A stretch of DNA of 64,000 nt from Epibacterium sp. Ofav1-8 (GTDB lineage Bacteria; Pseudomonadota; Alphaproteobacteria; Rhodobacterales; Rhodobacteraceae). Every line of letters starts with the position of its first letter. The stretch's first letter is position 1. This document shows, piece by piece, positions 47,587-56,635 of this stretch. Below the pieces are notes generated by a model that ran no database searches, had not been told where the DNA came from, and was given only the letters and a program-made list of their open reading frames with translations. The DNA is taken from the NCBI RefSeq assembly GCF_022348185.1, contig NZ_JAKRFD010000002.1:62001-126000 (forward strand). Reading direction: 5' to 3'. A program made the position numbers and the translations under genes.

Positions 47587-48786
47587 TTATTCCGCGGGGT
47601 TGGTTTCGCTTTGGCGGGCGTCAGATTTCTTGCGCCCCTTGAACCAGCCACCGATGCGCTGTCCACCTTCGACCAGACCACCGGGCAGGTAGATCACCAC
47701 CAGCATGAACAGGATGCCGAGGGTCAGGTGCCAGCCCTTGCCGATGAACGGGTAGATGATGAAGACGATGAAATCCTCAAGTCCGTCCGGCAGGAAGCTG
47801 AACCAGCTGTGCAGCACGTTGCTGTTGATCTTGGAGAAGATGTTCTCGAAGTACTTGATGAAGCCCGCGCCCAGCACTGGCCCGATCAGGGTGCCTGCAC
47901 CGCCAAGGATGGTCATCAGAACCACTTCGCCAGAGGCCGTCCACTGCATCCGCTCCGCGCCCGCAAGCGGGTCCATCGACGCCATCAGGCCACCGGCAAG
48001 CCCTGCATACATGCCGGAGATCACAAAGGCCGCCAGGGTGTAGGGTTTGGAGTTGAGGCCAGTGTAGTTCATCCGCTGCTGGTTGGATTTCACCGCCCGC
48101 AGCATCATGCCAAAGGGCGAGCGGAAGATGCGGATCGACAGGTAGAAGGCCGCGATCAGCACCAGCGCGCAGAGGTAGTAGCCCATGTTGAACTGGAACG
48201 CCCAGGGGCCCATCGCCATCTCGTAGGTGCCGCGCATCTCGAGGCCAAAGAGGTTGGTCACCGGGATCGACCCATCCGCCGTTGCCGTCTGCCCCAGAAC
48301 CCGCGGGTCATCCAGCGTCAGTTGCAGGCCGGTCTCGCCATTGGTGATCGGTGTCAGCACCGAATAGGCGAGGCTGAAGGACATCTGCGCGAAGGCCAGC
48401 GTCAGGATCGAGAAGTAGATGCCCGAGCGCCGCAGGCTGACGTAGCCGATCACCAGGGCAAACAGGCCCGCGATGATGACGCTGAGGATAATGGCGGGCA
48501 GCACATTCATGCTGAGCAGTTTGAACATCCAGACCGCCGAGTAGGAGCCCACCCCGAGAAAGGCCGCATGGCCAAAGGAGAGGTATCCGGTCAGGCCAAA
48601 GAGGATGTTGAACCCGATGGCAAAGATCCCGAAAATCACGAAGCGCTGCATCAGGTCCGGATAGCCGGCGTTGAACTGCGCCAGGCCGCTGTCGGTCGGG
48701 AAGGGGTTCAGGATGAAGGGGGCAAAGATCGTAAGTCCAGCCACGATCAGAAGCAGTGTAGTGTCTCTTTTGTCTAGTCCGAACAT
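47587..48786 (-). CDS. livM: branched-chain-type ABC transporter permease LivM
   Basis: A 399-aa permease with about ten helices and the LivM signature [19 protein letters not shown] and [13 protein letters not shown]. The C-terminal tail is basic. It lies 4 bp after the livH stop. Confidence 0.92.
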   Translation of the reverse strand: MFGLDKRDTTLLLIVAGLTIFAPFILNPFPTDSGLAQFNAGYPDLMQRFVIFGIFAIGFNILFGLTGYLSFGHAAFLGVGSYSAVWMFKLLSMNVLPAIILSVIIAGLFALVIGYVSLRRSGIYFSILTLAFAQMSFSLAYSVLTPITNGETGLQLTLDDPRVLGQTATADGSIPVTNLFGLEMRGTYEMAMGPWAFQFNMGYYLCALVLIAAFYLSIRIFRSPFGMMLRAVKSNQQRMNYTGLNSKPYTLAAFVISGMYAGLAGGLMASMDPLAGAERMQWTASGEVVLMTILGGAGTLIGPVLGAGFIKYFENIFSKINSNVLHSWFSFLPDGLEDFIVFIIYPFIGKGWHLTLGILFMLVVIYLPGGLVEGGQRIGGWFKGRKKSDARQSETNPAE

Positions 48787-48790
48787 GGTC

Positions 48791-49813
48791 TTAGTCCTCC
48801 ATCACGCCTTTGCGCCCCATCAGGCCGCGCGGGCGGACCAGAAGGATGACGATTGCGACGAGGTAGATGATGATCTGGTTGATGCCGGGAATGAGGCTGA
48901 TCGCCCATTCCATCGAGGCAAAGCTCTCAAGCACGCCGAGCACAAAGCCCGCAAGAACCGCGCCGGGCAGGGAGCCCATGCCGCCAACAACCACCACCAC
49001 GAAGGACAGCACCAGAAAGTCCATGCCCATGTGGTAGTTGGGTGAATTGATCGGCGTGTACATGACGCCCGCAAGTCCCGCGACGGCGGCCGCGATGCCA
49101 AACATGATGGTAAAGCGGCGGTCGATGTTGATGCCGAGGAGGCCGACGGTCTCGCGGTCCGCCATGCCGGCCCGGACCACCATGCCGAAGGTGGTGAATT
49201 GCAGGAAGGCAAAGACCGCGCCGATGATGAGGCATGCGAAGCAGAAGTAGACGATGCGCCAGACCGGATAGATGATGTCCATGCCGATCACCGCGCCGAG
49301 GTTGGCCACGCCATTGAGCGCATCCGGTGCGGGCGTCGGGATCGGGTTGGCGCCGTAGAAATACTTGATGACCTCTTGCAGCACGATGGCAAGGCCAAAG
49401 GTCACCAGGATCTGGTCCGCATGGGGGCGCTTGTAGAAATGCTTGATCAGCCCGCGCTCCATGATGAAGCCGACGGCGATCATGATCGGGATCGCAAACA
49501 GGATCGCCAATGGCACCGACCAGTCGATGATGGCACCGCCCAGATCCGGTCCGAACCAGCTCTCGACATAGGGGGTTTTGACCTTCAGCGGATTGCCGAG
49601 AAAGTCGGTCTTGTCGGGGTCGACCGTCTCAAAGCTGAGGCTGAAGATCTTCTGCAGCGTCACCGCGCAGAAGGCACCGATCATGAACAGCGCCCCATGG
49701 GCGAAGTTCACGACGCCGAGCGTGCCAAAAATGAGTGTAAGCCCGAGCGCAATCAGCGCATAGGCAGAGCCCTTGTCGAGCCCGTTTAGGATTTGCAGAA
49801 GGAATGCGTCCAT
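48791..49813 (-). CDS. livH: branched-chain-type ABC transporter permease LivH
   Basis: A 340-aa permease. The N-terminus [47 protein letters not shown] follows the LivH family; start 49813 is chosen there. [21 protein letters not shown] near the C-terminus. Partner of LivM. Confidence 0.92.
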   Translation of the reverse strand: MDAFLLQILNGLDKGSAYALIALGLTLIFGTLGVVNFAHGALFMIGAFCAVTLQKIFSLSFETVDPDKTDFLGNPLKVKTPYVESWFGPDLGGAIIDWSVPLAILFAIPIMIAVGFIMERGLIKHFYKRPHADQILVTFGLAIVLQEVIKYFYGANPIPTPAPDALNGVANLGAVIGMDIIYPVWRIVYFCFACLIIGAVFAFLQFTTFGMVVRAGMADRETVGLLGINIDRRFTIMFGIAAAVAGLAGVMYTPINSPNYHMGMDFLVLSFVVVVVGGMGSLPGAVLAGFVLGVLESFASMEWAISLIPGINQIIIYLVAIVILLVRPRGLMGRKGVMED

Positions 49814-49971
49814 GATCCCCACCTTCCGGTTCGTCTGGGTGGCTGGTTTCGGGTTGCAACAGCTGGTCACGCCCGATCGCCGTCGGGGCGCGTGTCAGGT
49901 GGACCAAAGCTGTGCGGGAGAGGGGTGGTCAGGCGCGTCTGGCGCGCCCGACCTCTGATGTGGCTCTCGCG

Positions 49972-51318
49972 TTAGGCGCCCGGGTTACAGGAGCCCAGGT
50001 TGCCGCCCGCAAACATCGGGTGGTCGGCTGCGTATTCCACCTGCTCGCGCGGGGTGACCTCGACGACCTCAAGCAGGTCGAACTCGGAGGTCGGGTTTTC
50101 TTTCCCGCGCACCACAAGCACATCCTTGAAGCACTGGTGGTCGGCGCCGCGATAGAGCGTCTTGCCGTTGCCCATGCCGTCGAACTCGAAATCTTCGAGC
50201 GCTTCGGCCACGGCGCAGGGGTTGAACGATCCGGCACGCTGCACCGCATCCGCATAGAGCAGCGTCTGCACGTAGCAGGTATGTGCTGCCTGCGAGGGCG
50301 GGAAGCCGTATTTGGTGCCGAAGGACCGCACGAAGGCCTTGGAGCCTTCGTCCTGCAGCGACCAGTGCCAGTTGGTGGACCCGTGAATGCCTTTCACGTT
50401 GGCCCCGGCACCCTTCGCCATCAGGCGGGAGTAGAGCGGCACCACGATTTCGAAGTTCCTGCCGTTCACTTCCTTTTCGCGCAGACCGAACTGCACCGCG
50501 TTGGTCAGCGAGTTGACCATGTTGCCGCCATAGTGGTTCAGAACCAGCACGTCGGCACCGGAGTTCAGAACCGGTGCGATGTAGGAGGAGAAGTCGGTCG
50601 CCGCGAGCGGGGTTTTCACCGTGTTCACGGTTTCCCAACCCAGCGCCTCGGTGGCGGCCTTGATGGATTCCTCCTGGGTCCAGCCCCAGGTGTAGTCGGC
50701 GGTCAGGTGATAGGCCTTGCGGTCATCGCCATAGAGGTTCTTCAGCACCGGCGCCAGCGCCGCGCCGGACATGTAGGCGTTAAAGAAGTGACGGAAGCCA
50801 TTGGCTTTCTTGTCTTTACCGGTGGTGTCGTTCGAGTGCGTCAGGCCCGCCATGAAGATGACGCCCGCCTCCTGGCAGAGGCCCTGCACCGCGATCGCCA
50901 CGCCGGAGGACGACCCGCCGGTGATCATGATGGCGCCGTCTTTTTCGATCATCGACTTGGCAGAGGCGCGCGCCGCATCGGATTTGGTCTGGGTGTCGCC
51001 GGTGACATATTCGACCTTCTTGCCCAGGATGCCGCTGCCTTCGAGCGCCTTGGAGCTGAAGGTGTTCAGCATGCCGCCGTCGCCTTCGCCGTTCAGGTGC
51101 TCGACCGCCAGCTGGTAGGCGCGCAGCTCGTCGGCGCCCTCGTCCGCGTAGGGGCCGGTCTGCGGCACGTTGAAGCCGAGGGTGACGGTGCCGCCGGTCG
51201 GATCATTGGTAAAGGCCGAGGCGCTCTGCGCGGTGAAGATCGTCGGCAGCGCCAGCCCGGCGCTTGTCACGGCACCGGTTCTGAGCAGGCCACGACGGCT
51301 TAGGTCTGTCTTGGACAT
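49972..51318 (-). CDS. livK: Tat-exported substrate-binding protein of the liv-type importer
   Basis: A 448-aa periplasmic binding protein of the Peripla_BP_6 family. The Tat signal SRRGLLRTGAVTSAGLALP precedes the mature domain (TLGFNVPQTGPYADEGADELRAY). At 448 aa it is longer than E. coli LivK. Tat export suggests folding or cofactor binding before export. It heads livH-M-G-F. The substrate may be amino acids, amides or short carboxylates; this cannot be decided here. Confidence 0.88.
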   Translation of the reverse strand: MSKTDLSRRGLLRTGAVTSAGLALPTIFTAQSASAFTNDPTGGTVTLGFNVPQTGPYADEGADELRAYQLAVEHLNGEGDGGMLNTFSSKALEGSGILGKKVEYVTGDTQTKSDAARASAKSMIEKDGAIMITGGSSSGVAIAVQGLCQEAGVIFMAGLTHSNDTTGKDKKANGFRHFFNAYMSGAALAPVLKNLYGDDRKAYHLTADYTWGWTQEESIKAATEALGWETVNTVKTPLAATDFSSYIAPVLNSGADVLVLNHYGGNMVNSLTNAVQFGLREKEVNGRNFEIVVPLYSRLMAKGAGANVKGIHGSTNWHWSLQDEGSKAFVRSFGTKYGFPPSQAAHTCYVQTLLYADAVQRAGSFNPCAVAEALEDFEFDGMGNGKTLYRGADHQCFKDVLVVRGKENPTSEFDLLEVVEVTPREQVEYAADHPMFAGGNLGSCNPGA

Positions 51319-51397
51319 TTAGTTTCCTCCCTAGGATGAAAAAGGCGAGGCGCGACTCCTCACTTTCGCGCGTCCCCTTGCAGCATTGTGCAAAACG

Positions 51398-51427
51398 AGT
51401 ATGGGCGTGCATTGTAAATCTGCGCAA
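51398..51427 (-). promoter_or_regulatory. candidate livK promoter
   Basis: On the minus strand TTGCGC, 18-bp spacer, CATACT. The dyads that lie toward the divergent regulator are annotated separately. Weak match to a sigma-70 promoter. Confidence 0.35.
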
Positions 51428-51453
51428 TAAAACCCTTGTTTTGCGTGGTTTTT

Positions 51454-51515
51454 CTGTAAAGAAATGTACAGTAAATCATGTGTTGCGGTAAATTTTCTTA
51501 TTCTGCCGTGCAGAA
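51454..51515. promoter_or_regulatory. two dyads between livK and the XRE regulator
   Basis: CTGTA-N8-TACAG at 51454-51471 and TTCTGC-CGT-GCAGAA at 51501-51515, both perfect. TTTTGC/GCAAAA cores at 51390, 51439 and 51535 resemble half sites of RamB/ScfR-type regulators. A plausible operator region for the divergent regulator. Confidence 0.45.
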
Positions 51516-51556
51516 AGCCCTTGAAAAGTCCCGCTTTTGCAAGAGGAGATCGACCG

Positions 51557-52894
51557 ATGGTGGCAGACAGTATGACCGGGAGCCGTATCCGAGAGCGGCG
51601 GCTGATGCTGGGGATGCGCCAGGCGGATCTGGCGCGCGACGTGGGGATCTCGGCCTCCTACCTCAATCTGATCGAACACAACCGCCGCAGAATCGGCGGC
51701 AAGCTGCTTGTGGCGCTGGCGCAGGCGCTGGGGGTGGAGCCGTCGCTTCTGACCGAAGGGGTGGAGGCCGCGCTGGTCGCCGCGCTGCGCGAGGCGGCAG
51801 CGGATGCGCGCACTCCGGCGGTGGAACTGGACCGTGTCGACGAGTTCGCCGGCCGCTTTCCCGGCTGGGCGGAGGTGCTGACGGAGACCCATGGCCGGAT
51901 CGGCGCTCTGGAGCGCACGGTGCGATCGCTGTCGGATCGGCTGACCCATGACCCGCATCTGGCGGCGTCGCTGCACGAGGTGCTCTCCACCGCGGCCGCG
52001 ATCCGCTCGACGGCTGCGATCCTGGCGGAGCCGGGCGAGCTGGAGGCGGAATGGCGCGACCGGTTCCACAAGAACCTCGACGAGGACGCCCAGCGACTGG
52101 CGGACAGCAGCCGCGCGCTGGTGCGGTTCCTCGATGACAGCGATCAGGGCACCGAACGCCGCGGGATCCCGCAGGAGGAGGTCGAGGCTTTCTTTACCGC
52201 CCGCGGGTTCCACTTTCCCGAGTTGGAGGCGCGCACGGCGACGGCGGGCGAACTGGCCGACCGGGCAGCAGAGCTGGACAGTCGCGCGGCGCGGAAACTG
52301 GCGGCTGCGGCGCTGGCGGATTACGAGGCAGACGCGCGCGACATGCCGCTGGAGATTCTGCAAGAGGCGCTGGCGCGCTGCGGTCTGCTGCCCGGCGTGT
52401 TGGCGCGCGAATTTGGCGTCCCGGTGCATCGGGTCTTGCGTCGGCTGGCCGCCCTGCCGGAGGAGGTGCTGGGCCGGCCCACCGGGCTGGTGGTCTGCGA
52501 TGCCTCCGGTTCGATCCTGTTCCGCAAACCGGTGCCGGGGTTCTCGCTGCCGCGTTTTGGGGCGTCCTGTCCGCTGTGGCCATTGTTCACGGCCCTGTCG
52601 CAACCGGGCGTGCCAATCCGGCGTCGCGTCCACCAGCAGGGCCGCGCCGCGCGGGACAGCGACTGTTTTGCGATTTCCTGGACGGCGCAGCCGGTGGCCT
52701 TTGACAGCGACCCGGTGTTGCGCGCCGTGATGTTGATCCTACCCTCGGTGGAGGCCCAGCCTTCCGATCCGGCAGCGGAGTCGCGCCCGGTGGGCGCCAG
52801 TTGCCGGATCTGCGTGCGCCGCAGCTGCGCGGCGCGGCGCGAACCCTCCATCCTGCGCCCGGCTCAGGGCGGCGAACAGGTGGTGCTGGACTAG
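51557..52894 (+). CDS. XRE-family short-chain-fatty-acid-type regulator (ScfR/RamB-like)
   Basis: A 445-aa protein. The N-terminal XRE HTH is RERRLMLGMRQADLARDVGISASYLNLIEHNRRRI. The middle has a helical block (about 95-205) with a His-containing DHp-like helix (SLHEVLSTAAAIRSTAA). A C-terminal DUF2083-like domain ends in a Cys-rich segment (CRICVRRSCAARREPS). Start 51557 has AGGAG upstream. Relatives (RamB, ScfR) control propionate and acetate metabolism in response to acyl-CoA. It diverges from the liv operon. Confidence 0.8.
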   Translation: MVADSMTGSRIRERRLMLGMRQADLARDVGISASYLNLIEHNRRRIGGKLLVALAQALGVEPSLLTEGVEAALVAALREAAADARTPAVELDRVDEFAGRFPGWAEVLTETHGRIGALERTVRSLSDRLTHDPHLAASLHEVLSTAAAIRSTAAILAEPGELEAEWRDRFHKNLDEDAQRLADSSRALVRFLDDSDQGTERRGIPQEEVEAFFTARGFHFPELEARTATAGELADRAAELDSRAARKLAAAALADYEADARDMPLEILQEALARCGLLPGVLAREFGVPVHRVLRRLAALPEEVLGRPTGLVVCDASGSILFRKPVPGFSLPRFGASCPLWPLFTALSQPGVPIRRRVHQQGRAARDSDCFAISWTAQPVAFDSDPVLRAVMLILPSVEAQPSDPAAESRPVGASCRICVRRSCAARREPSILRPAQGGEQVVLD

Positions 52895-53025
52895 CGGCAG
52901 CAGCGCACCCAGGGGCGGTCCTGTGTAACTGCCGGGTGACAGCGGCTTTGGTTTCATGCAAAGATCGCTCCGCACCCGGAGGAACCGGATACCGGCGTGG
53001 TGCATGGGGGAGGACAAGAGGGACC

Positions 53026-53457
53026 ATGGCTGGACGAGTCGTTCTGATCGAAGACGAAGCCAATATTGCCGAGGCCATCCGCTTTCTGCTGTCGCGGGAA
53101 GGGTGGCAGGTGGACGTGCATGAGGATGGCAGCACCGCGCTGTCGGTGATCGAGGCCGCCGCGCCCGATCTGGTGATCCTCGACCTGATGCTGCCCGGCA
53201 AGAGCGGCATGGAAATCATTCGCGACATCAGGGAGATAGAGGCTCTGGCGCATCTGCCGGTGCTGATGCTCACGGCCCGCGGCCAGCTCAAGGATCGGGA
53301 AATGGCGGAGAAGGCCGGGGTGACCCGTTTCATGACCAAGCCGTTTTCCAATACCGAGGTTCTGGCCGCCGTGCGGGACCTGAATGCGCAGGCCCGGCAG
53401 GCCCGCGACCCGGAGGCCGGCTCCGCTCCGGTGACCTCCGTGCGCGACGTGGGCTGA
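53026..53457 (+). CDS. single-domain response regulator
   Basis: A 143-aa receiver (CheY-like) with the acidic pocket VLIEDEANIA, phospho-Asp in LVILDLMLPGKSG, Thr in MLTARG and Lys in RFMTKPFSNTE. There is no output domain. It starts 132 bp after the XRE gene and lies 10 bp before the two-TM gene and the sensor kinase, its likely partner. Confidence 0.9.
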   Translation: MAGRVVLIEDEANIAEAIRFLLSREGWQVDVHEDGSTALSVIEAAAPDLVILDLMLPGKSGMEIIRDIREIEALAHLPVLMLTARGQLKDREMAEKAGVTRFMTKPFSNTEVLAAVRDLNAQARQARDPEAGSAPVTSVRDVG

Positions 53458-53467
53458 GCGGATTGCG

Positions 53468-53872
53468 ATGATCCGGTCCGACGGTGCTGGCAGCAAGGAT
53501 GAGTTGCGCACGCCCTTTGTCGAGCGGCGCACCTACCGGCGACGTCGGCTGATGGATATCGCGCGGCTGGCCCCCCTGATCGGGGCGCTGCTGTTCCTGG
53601 TGCCGCTCCTGTGGCCACAGCAGGACCCCGGCGCGGGCCCGGAGGCACCGGCGGCCAGCAGCCTGTCGTCTGCGATGATCTACATCTTTGCCGTGTGGGG
53701 CGGGTTGATCCTGTTTTCGGTGGGGTTTTCGGTGGTGGTGCGCCTCTGGGCGGTCCACTGGACAGGCAGCGGCGGACCGGTGGACCCGCTCACTCCCGGC
53801 CCGGCGGGGTCTGACGTCCGGCCCGACGCCGCCACATCCGCGCCCGACACAGACCCGGAGACCGAGGCATGA
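53468..53872 (+). CDS. two-TM protein between receiver and sensor kinase
   Basis: A 134-aa protein with two hydrophobic helices (about 33-50 and 68-92) and a Pro/Asp-rich C-terminus. Not recognised. Position before a symporter-like kinase recalls small accessory subunits of sodium/solute symporters, but I see no clear family match. Overlaps the kinase by 4 nt. Confidence 0.7.
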   Translation: MIRSDGAGSKDELRTPFVERRTYRRRRLMDIARLAPLIGALLFLVPLLWPQQDPGAGPEAPAASSLSSAMIYIFAVWGGLILFSVGFSVVVRLWAVHWTGSGGPVDPLTPGPAGSDVRPDAATSAPDTDPETEA

Positions 53873-56559
53873 CCTCGCTCAACCTGCTGGCGATGGTCAG
53901 TATCGGCTATGTGTCGATCCTGTTTGCGGTGGCGTTCTGGGCGGATCGGCAGGCGTTGCGCGGACGTGGCGCGCGCTTCATGGGCTCGCCCCTGATCTAC
54001 ACGCTGTCGCTGTCGATCTATTGCACCGCCTGGACCTTTTACGGGGCCGTGGGCTATGCGGCGCGGTCGGGGATGGAATATGTCACCATCTACCTCGGTC
54101 CGACGCTGGTGATGATCGGCTGGTGGTGGGGCCTGCGCAAGCTGGTGCGGGTGGGGCGCAGCCAGCGCATCAGTTCGATCGCCGATCTGCTGTCGGCCCG
54201 CTATGGCAAATCCAATGTGCTGGCGATCGGGGTGACGGTGCTCGCGGTGATCGGGGTCACCCCCTATATCGCCCTGCAATTGCAGTCGATCACCCTGTCG
54301 GTGGCAATCTTTGCCGAAGCGGACCCGACCCGCAGCTACAACGAAAGCGGCATGGTGTTCTGGATCGCCACGGGGTTGGCCTGTTTTGCGATTCTGTTCG
54401 GTACCCGCAACCTCAACGCCAACGAACGCCACCACGGGGTGGTCATCGCGGTGGCGCTGGAGGCGGTGGTCAAGCTGATCGCGCTGGTCGCCGTCGGCAT
54501 CTTTGTGGTCTGGGGGCTGGCAGGCGGCGTGGAGCAGGTGCTCGCCCGTGTCGACCGATCACCGATCGGGCAATGGCAGGTCGATGGGGGGCGCTGGACG
54601 GCGATCACCTTTCTGGCGGCGGCCGCCTTTGTCTGCCTGCCGCGCATGTTTCAGGTCATGGTGGTCGAGAACGAGGATGAGCGCCACCTGCGCATCGCCG
54701 CCTGGGCCTTTCCCACCTATCTGCTGCTGATCTCGATCTTTGTGGTGCCGATCGCGGCTGTGGGTCTCGAGCTGCTGCCGCAGGGCGCGAACCCGGATCT
54801 GTTTGTACTGACGCTGCCGCTGTCGCAGGGGCAGAACGGGCTGGCAATGCTGTCGTTCCTGGGCGGGTTTTCCTCGGCGACCTCGATGGTGATCGTGGCA
54901 GCGATGAGCCTGTCGACCATGGTGTCGAACCATATCGTGATGCCGATCTGGCTGCGCACCACCGATGCCTTTGGCGGCGCGTCGGTCTCGGGCGATGTGC
55001 GCTCTGTGGTGCTGTTTGCACGGCGCTTCTCGATCGCGGCGATCATGGGGCTGGGCTATGCCTACTACCAGATGTCCGGCGGCGGTGCGGCACTGGCGGC
55101 GATCGGATTGATTTCCTTTTCCGGGATCGCCCAGATCCTGCCGGCCCTGGTGGGTGGTCTGTTCTGGCGGGGTGCCACCCGCGCCGGCGCGCTGGCGGGG
55201 TTGTTCCTCGGCTTTACGGTCTGGGGCTATACCTTGCTGCTGCCCGAGGTCGCCGGGGGCGTGTTTTCCGCGGCCACCCTGAGCAACGGCCCCTTCGGCC
55301 TCGGTTGGCTGCGACCGCAGGCGTTGTTCGGGATCGAGGGGCTGGATCCGATCGTGCATTGTGTCCTCTGGTCGATGAGCCTCAATGTCGCGGCCTATGC
55401 CATTGTTTCCGTTCTGAGTTTCCCAAGCCCGATGGAGCGCTTGCAGGGCGCGCAATTCGTGCATGTCTTTGACCATTCCGCCGGGCCGGGCGGCTGGACC
55501 GGCTCCGTCGCGCAGAGCGAGGACCTGATGATCATGTCGCAGCGCATTCTCGGGCCGGATGAGGCGCAATCCTTCTTTCAGGCCGCGTTGAAACGTCAGG
55601 GTGGACCGGGCCCGCTGCCAGAACCCACACCGACCTTTCTGGAGCAGCTGGAACGCGAATTAAGCGCCTCGATCGGTGCGGCGGCGGCGCATGCGATGAT
55701 CGGCCAGATCGTCAGCGGAGCCGCGGTGTCGGTCGAGGATCTGCTGGCGGTGGCCGACGAATCCGCGCAGTTGCTGGAGTATTCCAGCCGCCTGGAGGCC
55801 CAGTCGCAGGAATTGTCCCGCACCGCCCGCCAGCTGCGCGAGACCAACCAGAAACTGACGCAATTGTCCGAGCAGAAGGACGCCTTTCTGAGCCAGGTCA
55901 GCCACGAGCTGCGCACCCCGATGACCTCGGTGCGGGCGTTTTCGGAAATCCTGCGCGACGAGCCGGGACTCACGCCGCAAGAACAGCGCAAATATGCGTC
56001 CATCATCCATGACGAGGCCCTGCGGCTTACGCGATTGCTGAACGATCTTCTGGATCTCAGCGTGTTGGAGAGCGGCGCTGTCACGCTCAACCTGTCGCGC
56101 CGCAGCCTGTCGGACATCCTGGATCACGCGGTGGCCTCGGCACTGGCGGGCGCGGACGGTCCCCTGCGGGTCAACCGCGCGGGCGAGGCCGAGGCGGTTC
56201 TGGTGGAAACCGATGTGGACCGGCTGAGCCAGGTGTTCATCAACCTGATTGCAAATGCACAGAAATATTGCACCGCGGACAGCCCGACCCTGGAGATTGC
56301 CGTCACCGAGACGACCGATCAGGTGCATGTGGATCTGCGCGACAACGGCGCTGGCATCCCCGAAGATTTCCAGGCGATGATCTTTGAGAAATTCTCGAGA
56401 GTTACGCCGGAACGCGCCGGTGGCGCCGGGCTTGGTCTGGCGATCTGCAAGGAAATCATGCGACGCCTTGGCGGCGATGTCGCCTATCTTCCGGGCGACA
56501 TGGGGGCCGCATTTCGCGTAACTTTGCCAAAACAAGCGAAAATAGAAGAAATCCGCTGA
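53869..56559 (+). CDS. sodium:solute-symporter-like sensor histidine kinase (CbrA-type)
   Basis: An 896-aa fusion. Residues about 1-520 form an SLC5-like symporter with about 13 helices (ISSIADLLSARYGKSN). A helical linker leads to HisKA with phospho-H679 (SHELRTPMTSV), and then HATPase with N box NLIANAQKY, DNGAGIP and GAGLGLAICKEI. There is no receiver domain; the separate receiver upstream may serve. CbrA/CrbS relatives sense or import a nutrient (histidine, acetate) and signal to metabolism. Confidence 0.9.
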   Translation: MTSLNLLAMVSIGYVSILFAVAFWADRQALRGRGARFMGSPLIYTLSLSIYCTAWTFYGAVGYAARSGMEYVTIYLGPTLVMIGWWWGLRKLVRVGRSQRISSIADLLSARYGKSNVLAIGVTVLAVIGVTPYIALQLQSITLSVAIFAEADPTRSYNESGMVFWIATGLACFAILFGTRNLNANERHHGVVIAVALEAVVKLIALVAVGIFVVWGLAGGVEQVLARVDRSPIGQWQVDGGRWTAITFLAAAAFVCLPRMFQVMVVENEDERHLRIAAWAFPTYLLLISIFVVPIAAVGLELLPQGANPDLFVLTLPLSQGQNGLAMLSFLGGFSSATSMVIVAAMSLSTMVSNHIVMPIWLRTTDAFGGASVSGDVRSVVLFARRFSIAAIMGLGYAYYQMSGGGAALAAIGLISFSGIAQILPALVGGLFWRGATRAGALAGLFLGFTVWGYTLLLPEVAGGVFSAATLSNGPFGLGWLRPQALFGIEGLDPIVHCVLWSMSLNVAAYAIVSVLSFPSPMERLQGAQFVHVFDHSAGPGGWTGSVAQSEDLMIMSQRILGPDEAQSFFQAALKRQGGPGPLPEPTPTFLEQLERELSASIGAAAAHAMIGQIVSGAAVSVEDLLAVADESAQLLEYSSRLEAQSQELSRTARQLRETNQKLTQLSEQKDAFLSQVSHELRTPMTSVRAFSEILRDEPGLTPQEQRKYASIIHDEALRLTRLLNDLLDLSVLESGAVTLNLSRRSLSDILDHAVASALAGADGPLRVNRAGEAEAVLVETDVDRLSQVFINLIANAQKYCTADSPTLEIAVTETTDQVHVDLRDNGAGIPEDFQAMIFEKFSRVTPERAGGAGLGLAICKEIMRRLGGDVAYLPGDMGAAFRVTLPKQAKIEEIR

Positions 56560-56635
56560 AATTTGTAAAGGTCTTGGTAACCAGCACTGGGCTAGAACCA
56601 GTGCCATAAGGGTGCGGAAGGCTCAGGTTCATTTT

